This document shows positions 26,231-31,262 of a DNA stretch of 31,262 nt, piece after piece; position 1 is the stretch's first letter, and every line of letters begins with the position of its first letter. The DNA is from an uncultured Bacteroides sp. Its GTDB lineage: Bacteria; Bacteroidota; Bacteroidia; Bacteroidales; Bacteroidaceae. The notes under the pieces were generated by a model, which was given only the letters and a program-made list of their open reading frames with translations, made no database searches and was not told the origin of the DNA. The stretch is taken from positions 1 through 31,262 of the forward strand of contig NZ_URFY01000053.1 of the NCBI RefSeq assembly GCF_900547205.1. Direction: 5' to 3'. The position numbers and the translations under genes are program-made.

Positions 26231-26383
26231 CATCCACACTATCGGATAACCTAATCTTCTTTTAATATCTTCCATCTCCGCACTGTGCCACATTTCATGT
26301 TTGAAGCTCCATGACAATGCTTCATATTTTATCTCTGCTACTGGATGCGTGAATGGTAATGGCTCCAATTTAAGAAAGAAACA
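26222..26383 (-). pseudogene. DinB-family protein, C-terminal remnant
   Basis: Read on the minus strand, the codons directly after the HxlR stop continue in the same frame for about 53 residues: LEPLPFTHPVAEIKYEALSW, then SFKHEMWHSAEMEDIKRRLGYP, closing with a TAA at 26222-26224. This resembles the C-terminal part of DinB superfamily proteins, including the HxxxH pair (HEMWH) that binds metal. No start or N-terminal three quarters is present. It is too short to be a working enzyme and no homologous start was found, so it is a relic. Confidence 0.65.
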
Positions 26384-26731
26384 TTAATCCGCTTTTCTAT
26401 GTTCAAAGACCTCCTCCATGTGTTCGATGGCCCATCCCACCAATCCTTCTATATGTGGAATCAAGCTCAGTCCCGTTTCTGTCAGGTTGTACTCTACCCG
26501 AGGCGGAACCTCCGCATATACTTTCCGCCCCACCAGTCCATCGGACTCAAGAGTACGCAAAGTAACGGTTAGCATTCTCTGAGACACATCTTCTATCGTT
26601 TTATGAATATCACTAAAACGCATTGTTCCATTCGCATTCAATGTAATAAGTACCAGCATCGACCACTTATCTCCTAAGCGGCTCAGCACATCTCTTATAG
26701 GACAATTACCTGTCGGATGAAAGTTTTTCAT
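26384..26731 (-). CDS. HxlR-family redox/stress-type regulator
   Basis: A 115-residue winged-helix protein with the family N-terminus GNCPIRDVLSRLGDKWSMLVL. The Cys at residue 10 (NCPIR) is the position that senses oxidation or electrophiles in HypR/HxlR-type proteins. The rest is HTH (FSDIHKTIEDVSQRMLTVTLRTLESDGLV, in parts) with the wing EVPPRVEYNLTETG and the C-terminal helix. It is divergent from a DJ-1/PfpI gene with a shared 166-bp control region holding inverted repeats. It probably regulates that gene. The target and signal are inferred. Confidence 0.88.
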   Translation of the reverse strand: MKNFHPTGNCPIRDVLSRLGDKWSMLVLITLNANGTMRFSDIHKTIEDVSQRMLTVTLRTLESDGLVGRKVYAEVPPRVEYNLTETGLSLIPHIEGLVGWAIEHMEEVFEHRKAD

Positions 26732-26767
26732 ACTTTAACGTTTTATAGTTCGTTGAGTTTCAGCAAT

Positions 26768-26785
26768 AGTTACTTCCATGTAACT
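26768..26785. promoter_or_regulatory. Candidate HxlR operator
   Basis: AGTTAC (26768-26773) and GTAACT (26780-26785) are perfect inverted arms with a 6-bp spacer, in the divergent region between hxlR-like and DJ-1-like genes. A weaker related site, ACTTAC to AACT, lies at 26855-26871 just downstream of the DJ-1-type promoter. Confidence 0.5.
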
Positions 26786-26806
26786 TCCTTATCCTGAGGT
26801 GCGTTC

Positions 26807-26837
26807 TTGCCAATCTCGACAAAGAAAGATACATTTG
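26807..26837 (+). promoter_or_regulatory. Promoter of the DJ-1/PfpI gene
   Basis: TACATTTG (26830-26837) is an exact -7 element, with TTG at 26807-26809 exactly 20 bp upstream. The leader to the ATG at 26898 is about 55 nt and includes the second operator-like site. Confidence 0.7.
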
Positions 26838-26897
26838 CAGCACAAAAGTAATAAACTTACTATAAATAACTATTGTTTCATCTAAAAAATCAAGATT

Positions 26898-27425
26898 ATG
26901 GCAAAGAAAGTAGCAGTTTTAGCAGTGAATCCGGTAAACGGTTGTGGTTTATTTCAATACCTGGAAGCCTTTTTCGAAAATGGCATATCTTATAAAGTAT
27001 TTGCCGTAGCAGATACAAAGGATATAAAGACAAATTCGGGAATCAGTCTGACAGTAGACGATGTAATAGCCAACCTGAAGGGACATGAAGATGAGTTTGA
27101 TGCACTCGTATTCGCTTGTGGAGACGCCGTACCCGTATTCCAACAGCACGCAAGCGAATCTTATAACATCACGTTAATGGAAATAATCAAAACCTTCGGA
27201 GAAGAAGGTAAAATTATGATCGGTCATTGTGCCGGTGCAATGATGTTCGACTTTACGGGAATCACAAAAGGCAAGAAAGTAGCCGTCCACCCACTAGCCA
27301 AACCCGCCATTCAGAACGGAACAGCCACCGATGAAAAATCTGTGGTTGACGGCAACTTCTTCACAGCGCAGGACGAAAATACAATTTGGACAATGATGCC
27401 CCAAGTCATCGCAGCATTAAAGTAA
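26898..27425 (+). CDS. DJ-1/PfpI-family protein
   Basis: A 175-residue class I glutamine-amidotransferase-like protein. The nucleophile elbow GHCAGAMMFD holds the Cys near residue 114, and the acidic residue in the first strand region, together with LVFACGDAVPVFQ, completes the fold. The length is typical. Family members act as glyoxalase-III-like detoxifiers, chaperones or proteases. Divergence from an HxlR-type sensor fits a reactive-aldehyde or redox defence role, which is inferred. No signal peptide is seen, so it should be cytoplasmic. Confidence 0.83.
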   Translation: MAKKVAVLAVNPVNGCGLFQYLEAFFENGISYKVFAVADTKDIKTNSGISLTVDDVIANLKGHEDEFDALVFACGDAVPVFQQHASESYNITLMEIIKTFGEEGKIMIGHCAGAMMFDFTGITKGKKVAVHPLAKPAIQNGTATDEKSVVDGNFFTAQDENTIWTMMPQVIAALK

Positions 27426-27479
27426 GACTCTGATTCATTTCGTGAAATTTCTACAAACTCAGCAATAACCATGCTGAAA

Positions 27480-27529
27480 AGAAAGAAACCGCATTTCGTT
27501 CCTTTAAAAGGAACGATGCGGTTCTTTCT
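27480..27529 (+). terminator. Long hairpin behind the DJ-1-type gene
   Basis: Arms AGAAAGAAACCGCATTTCG and CGATGCGGTTCTTTCT (imperfect) plus CGTTCC/GGAACG pair almost end to end over 27480-27529 around a TTTAAA-type loop. No long T-run follows on the plus strand. It probably ends the DJ-1 transcript. The remaining 27530-27635 holds only the promoter of the next gene. Confidence 0.6.
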
Positions 27530-27574
27530 GAAACAATTCTGCATCTACATATTCACATTCCCACTTTTTATCAC

Positions 27575-27582
27575 TACTTTTG
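27575..27582 (+). promoter_or_regulatory. -7 element before the hybrid kinase gene
   Basis: TACTTTTG matches TAnnTTTG exactly, about 53 bp before the ATG at 27636. No clear -33 box was seen; a T-rich patch lies around 27552-27558. Confidence 0.55.
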
Positions 27583-27635
27583 CACCTTAAAAAAAATATA
27601 GACAAAGAAATTACACACAACCATAGCATTCAATC

Positions 27636-30600
27636 ATGAATATAAGAAAACTATTATCAATCATTCTTCTATGCTTCTTATCAGCTACACCCATTTTAGC
27701 ACAAGCGGACCATATAGAAACATCCAACTATATTTTATGTATTAATTCCTATGCAGAATCTTCTCCGTGGAGCAACAGAATGATTTCCACAGTAACTAAG
27801 TATGTACAAAAAACGTCTCACTTGGCTTTATACGCCGAACATATGAATATGTTACTGATTGAGAATGATACGATTCTCGATGAATTTAAAATGCTGATTT
27901 CTCAAAAATACAAGAAACACCAGCCCCGATTACTGATATTGCTTGGAGCCCCTGCATTGATGCTCCGCGATGAATTCAGAGAACTATGGGAAGATATTCC
28001 AATCATTCTTTGTTCGGAAGAGACACATCTGGGTCCTAAAGAATGCTACCTTAATCAACAGCCTATACAGCCGGCCGACCGCATCCCCTTCTCTCAATTG
28101 GCCGACCCATACAATTTAGTTCTTTTATATTCAGACCTATATATTCGCGAAAACATCGAGCTTATATGTCATATCATTCCCGACATGAAGAAATTCATAT
28201 ATATTGGTGACCAACGGCTAATCAACCAGACGAATAATCTGCAGATACAAAAAGAACTAAAAGAAATGCATCCGGATATTGAATACCAATTCATAACTCC
28301 GCAAAAGATGACTACGAATCAGCTACTCGATTCATTGTATCTTTTTAACCCGAAAACAACGGGTATATTATTCGGTACTTGGTTCTACAAATCGACATTT
28401 GCAGGAAATACCTCGCTTGTCATCAACTCTCACAAGCTCATCGTAACCACCACCGCCCCTATATTCACCCTCAATATGGCAGATCTCACCGAAGAACACG
28501 GAGGCATGATAGGTGGTTATACTTACAATCAGGATCGATATAATGAGCAGTTAATTCACACCATTTCTGAAATACTGCACGGCAAACAGGCACGTGACAT
28601 ACCTTTCTATATACCATCAGACGGTGCACCCGTCGTCAATTACAGCGTATTGCATAGCAAAGGATTCTCAAGCGCCGCTTGTCCGCCCAACACCCACTTC
28701 CTCAACAAGCCACTCACGTTCTGGGAACAGAATAAGTACTTTATCATAGGGACTTTGACATTCCTCCTGTTTCTGGCATTGCTATTCTTCAACCGCATCT
28801 ATACATTCAATAAAGTAAAGAAGGCACAAAGAAAAGAGATAGATGCAATGACGGATTACAAGAATCTGGTCAATAATATGCCCCTTCTGTATATGCAGGA
28901 GGAGTTGGTAACAGATAGTAATGGCACTCCTATGGAGTTGATTTTCCGGAATGTAAATTCTCATTTCGAAAAGAACTTCTTCACCAAAGAACAGGTGATA
29001 GGCAAAAAGGCTAGTGAAATCTTTCCGGATTCAATGCCTGAGTTCTTGCATTTCTCCAAAATAGCAATAGCCGAGAATAAAGCAATCACATTTCCCTACT
29101 ACTTCAAGAAGATAGATACTTTCTACGACATAGTACTCAAGGGAACCAAGCATAACAACCTGATCGATGTATTCTGTCTCGACAGCACCCAATTGCATAA
29201 AGCGCAACAAAAGCTAAGCAGCATCAACAACAAGCTAGCCATGTCTTTGGACGTAGCCAATATCATTCCCTGGAAATGGGATTTACAAAGTAAGACCATC
29301 CTTTGCGACATCAACAAGCCGATAGAGCTGATTACACAGGGGAAAGACATAAACGAAGAGCAGTTGGCTGTGCCCGATAAACAATATTTCGCGAAGATAT
29401 TTAAGAAAGACCGCAAGCGTGTGGAGCAAGCTTACAACAACCTGATAGAGGGGCGTTCGGACAAAGTAAAGGAAGAATATCGCATAGTGGATACCCATCA
29501 CGGATTTCACAGGATAGAATGGGTGGAAGCCCAAGCTGCCGTAGAGCACCGCGATGAAAACGGTAAGCCGCTGACCTTGGTGGGTTCTTCGCTCATCATC
29601 ACCGAACGGAAAAAGATGGAGCAGGAACTTATCAATGCCAAAGACCGTGCCGAAGAATCAAATCGCCTCAAGTCGGCTTTCCTTGCCAACATGAGCCACG
29701 AAATCCGCACCCCTCTCAATGCCATCGTCGGATTCTCCGGCATATTGGCTTCTACGGAAGAAGAGGAAGAAAAGCAGGAGTATGTGAGCATTATCGAGAG
29801 CAACAATACGTTGTTGTTGCAACTCATCAGCGATATTCTGGATTTGTCGAAGATAGAATCGGGAACCATCGAACTGCACTACTCAAATGTTGAGATCAAC
29901 AGTCTAATGAGAGATTTGGAGAACAGTTGCCGGTTGAAGGTGAAGTCCGAAGCGGTAAAACTGGAATTTATGGAACCGGACAAACCTTGCTCGGCGCATA
30001 TCGACAAGAATAGATTGTCGCAGTTGATAATCAATCTTGTGACAAATGCCATTAAGTTTACCTCCCAAGGCTACATCCGTTTTGGATACGAATTACGAAA
30101 CGGAGAGCTGTATTTTTATGTGAGCGACACCGGCTGCGGAATCCCCGAAGACAAACAAGAGAGTATCTTCGGACGCTTTGTCAAGCTGAATTCCTTTGCA
30201 CAAGGCACCGGGCTGGGGCTTTCCATCTGCCGGACACTGGTCGACCACATGGGAGGACGCATCGGCGTAGAATCTACCGAAGGCAAAGGTTCCACCTTCT
30301 GGTTCACCCTCCCCTATAAATCGGCGGCAATGGTGGAAACCGTGAAAAAGCCGGAAGTACCCGCCATTGCTATCCAAAGAGACAAACTAATCATCCTGAT
30401 TGCCGAAGATAATGAAAGCAACTACAAACTGTTTGAATCTATCCTGAAATACGACTATCACCTTATTCATGCATGGGACGGACAAGAAGCGGTGGATATG
30501 TTTAGGGAGTATAACCCCCAAATCATATTGATGGACATCAATATGCCCGTCATGGATGGATACGAAGCCACACAGGAAATCCGTAAATATTCCGCCAAGG

Positions 30601-30755
30601 TTCCCATTATTGCCATCACCGCCTTCGCCTACGCTTCGGACGAGCAGCGGGTGATGGAAAGCGGATTCGACGGCTATATGCCCAAGCCTATCAATGCGCG
30701 TATGCTGAAAGCGCAACTGGCGGATATCATGCAGAAACGGATTATTCTGTTATAG
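27636..30755 (+). CDS. Hybrid sensor histidine kinase with receiver domain
   Basis: A 1039-residue kinase. It has a signal peptide (1-23), a periplasmic substrate-binding-like sensor at about 28-360 (LLILLGAPALMLRDEF; FGTWFYKSTFAGNTS), and one TM helix at 368-387. Two PAS-like regions follow (about 405-515 and 530-655). The HisKA is at 675-740 with phospho-acceptor H688 in NMSHEIRTP, and the HATPase at 780-895 with N804 (TNAIKF), DTGCGIP (831) and GTGLGLS. The receiver spans 917-1035 with D967 (LMDINMPVMDG) and K1017 (MPKPIN). There is no AraC-type output domain, unlike the classical Bacteroides one-protein systems, so phosphate must pass to a partner not seen here. All key catalytic residues are present. 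Confidence 0.92.
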   Translation: MNIRKLLSIILLCFLSATPILAQADHIETSNYILCINSYAESSPWSNRMISTVTKYVQKTSHLALYAEHMNMLLIENDTILDEFKMLISQKYKKHQPRLLILLGAPALMLRDEFRELWEDIPIILCSEETHLGPKECYLNQQPIQPADRIPFSQLADPYNLVLLYSDLYIRENIELICHIIPDMKKFIYIGDQRLINQTNNLQIQKELKEMHPDIEYQFITPQKMTTNQLLDSLYLFNPKTTGILFGTWFYKSTFAGNTSLVINSHKLIVTTTAPIFTLNMADLTEEHGGMIGGYTYNQDRYNEQLIHTISEILHGKQARDIPFYIPSDGAPVVNYSVLHSKGFSSAACPPNTHFLNKPLTFWEQNKYFIIGTLTFLLFLALLFFNRIYTFNKVKKAQRKEIDAMTDYKNLVNNMPLLYMQEELVTDSNGTPMELIFRNVNSHFEKNFFTKEQVIGKKASEIFPDSMPEFLHFSKIAIAENKAITFPYYFKKIDTFYDIVLKGTKHNNLIDVFCLDSTQLHKAQQKLSSINNKLAMSLDVANIIPWKWDLQSKTILCDINKPIELITQGKDINEEQLAVPDKQYFAKIFKKDRKRVEQAYNNLIEGRSDKVKEEYRIVDTHHGFHRIEWVEAQAAVEHRDENGKPLTLVGSSLIITERKKMEQELINAKDRAEESNRLKSAFLANMSHEIRTPLNAIVGFSGILASTEEEEEKQEYVSIIESNNTLLLQLISDILDLSKIESGTIELHYSNVEINSLMRDLENSCRLKVKSEAVKLEFMEPDKPCSAHIDKNRLSQLIINLVTNAIKFTSQGYIRFGYELRNGELYFYVSDTGCGIPEDKQESIFGRFVKLNSFAQGTGLGLSICRTLVDHMGGRIGVESTEGKGSTFWFTLPYKSAAMVETVKKPEVPAIAIQRDKLIILIAEDNESNYKLFESILKYDYHLIHAWDGQEAVDMFREYNPQIILMDINMPVMDGYEATQEIRKYSAKVPIIAITAFAYASDEQRVMESGFDGYMPKPINARMLKAQLADIMQKRIILL

Positions 30756-31127
30756 TTGTTTCCTATCCTGCATCACTACCCACGACACGGGAAAGATATA
30801 CACACAGTCTTCCTCATCTTCTCTTATCAGCTTCACTGCCGGATAATACTCGCCCGGCAGTAGGAAAGGCAGGCTTACAATTACTTTGTTGTTCACGAAT
30901 TTATAGATTTGGGGCACTTCTATCACCTTGTTATAATCGATGGCGGAGGCAAGGCACAACCTGAGATTTCCCGATTTCAACACATCAAAATGTTCGCCCG
31001 ATACGATGATGGGCCCCTGTGAGGTGATGGTTCCATCCTTCTTCTTGGTCAGTGCATCGTATGCACCGGTGATGACAGGTATTTCTATTTCCCTGCTTTC
31101 AAGTACTTCTGTTCGTATTATCTTCAT
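30750..31127 (-). CDS. Small Bacteroides protein with possible Ig-like fold, function unknown
   Basis: A 125-residue protein from the ATG at 31127; an in-frame ATG at 31157 would add ten low-complexity residues (MYNKQNKTND). It is beta-rich: IRTEVLESREIEIPVITGAYD, then ITSQGPIIVSGEHFDVLKSGNLRLCLASAID, then NNKVIVSLPFLLPGEYYPAVKLI. The layout vaguely resembles the Ig-like domain of DUF4469-type proteins, but I do not claim the family. No signal peptide is seen. It overlaps the kinase gene's end by 6 bp convergently and follows the partial gene at the window edge on the same strand by about 33 bp, so they probably form one operon. Confidence 0.6.
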   Translation of the reverse strand: MKIIRTEVLESREIEIPVITGAYDALTKKKDGTITSQGPIIVSGEHFDVLKSGNLRLCLASAIDYNKVIEVPQIYKFVNNKVIVSLPFLLPGEYYPAVKLIREDEEDCVYIFPVSWVVMQDRKQL

Positions 31128-31159
31128 ATCATTCGTTTTGTTTTGTTTGTTATACATTA

Positions 31160-31262
31160 TTATTCGTCCAGCACGCACCTCACCGGAAACCCGTACTTCT
31201 TCATGTCGTGCATCACATACATCTGCCGGCTCGGCTCCACGCAGAGCGAATATCCGTACACC
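31160..31262 (-). CDS. 3' end of a gene resembling FISUMP-domain proteins (partial)
   Basis: The last 33 codons run into the window edge and read VYGYSLCVEPSRQMYVMHDM, then KKYGFPVRCVLDE and a stop at 31160-31162. The YSL...GFPVRCV ending matches the typical close of Fibrobacter-succinogenes-major-paralogue-like (FISUMP) domains (GYSVRCV type). These are often extracellular lipoproteins of unknown role. Only the C-terminus is visible, so the identification is tentative. Confidence 0.45.
   Translation of the reverse strand, partial: VYGYSLCVEPSRQMYVMHDMKKYGFPVRCVLDE

Noticed and set aside
30117..30377. Small minus-strand frames in the kinase ATPase region
   Set aside because: They run antisense to the conserved HATPase motifs and lack any start signal or coding bias.

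Overview
The window looks like chromosomal DNA from a gut Bacteroides (order Bacteroidales). The signs are a hmuYRSTUV-type heme operon, a calycin-like lipoprotein, A-rich leaders with little Shine-Dalgarno signal, and many intergenic regions carrying the Bacteroides -7 element TAnnTTTG with a TTG/TTTG about 20 bp upstream. Species cannot be fixed from the sequence. No rRNA, tRNA, CRISPR array or complete insertion sequence was seen.

Layout. (1) 1-10.2 kb: a promoter region with a striking 29-bp perfect inverted repeat and a Fur-box-like site, then a one-direction heme-acquisition operon: calycin-like lipoprotein, HmuY-like lipoprotein, TonB-dependent receptor (HmuR), a large CobN-like membrane-anchored chelatase homologue (HmuS), a polytopic membrane protein (HmuT), an ExbB/MotA-like channel protein (HmuU) and a DUF2149 protein (HmuV). 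Heme would be bound at the surface, imported by HmuR, and handled in the periplasm by HmuS, probably powered by the HmuUV pair. (2) 10.2-15.05 kb: a hexuronate module. kdgK and eda run leftward; a LacI-type regulator and altronate dehydratase (uxaA) run rightward from a mirror-symmetric divergent promoter. Together they cover altronate to KDG to KDPG to pyruvate plus glyceraldehyde-3-phosphate. (3) 15.05-17.8 kb: a large secreted MG2-like protein of unknown function on the minus strand. (4) 17.9-19.2 kb: a scar of a Bacteroides mobile or phage-like cassette: the C-terminal part of a HU-like DNA-binding protein and the N-terminal part of a VirE/VapE-like protein, divergently oriented, with an 11-bp direct repeat outside them.

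(5) 19.2-23.8 kb: a minus-strand multidrug efflux operon, marR, tolC-like, emrA-like and emrB-like, whose MarR operator is visible as a 24-bp near-continuous palindrome over the -33 box. (6) 23.8-26.2 kb: a plus-strand operon of a small membrane protein, a winged-helix regulator and CreD, with a palindrome over its promoter and an unusual double palindrome/terminator behind it. (7) 26.2-27.5 kb: a DinB-family C-terminal remnant lying in frame behind an HxlR regulator, and a divergently transcribed DJ-1/PfpI protein. (8) 27.6-31.26 kb: a hybrid histidine kinase with a periplasmic sensor, two PAS-like regions and a receiver but no DNA-binding output, then a convergent small protein with a possible Ig-like fold and the 3' end of a gene resembling FISUMP-domain proteins, cut by the window edge.

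The heme operon, sugar-acid module and efflux operon are recognisable systems. The less explained material is the Met-rich insertion in HmuS, the cassette scar, the N-terminal extension on the MG2-like protein, and the intergenic palindromes.
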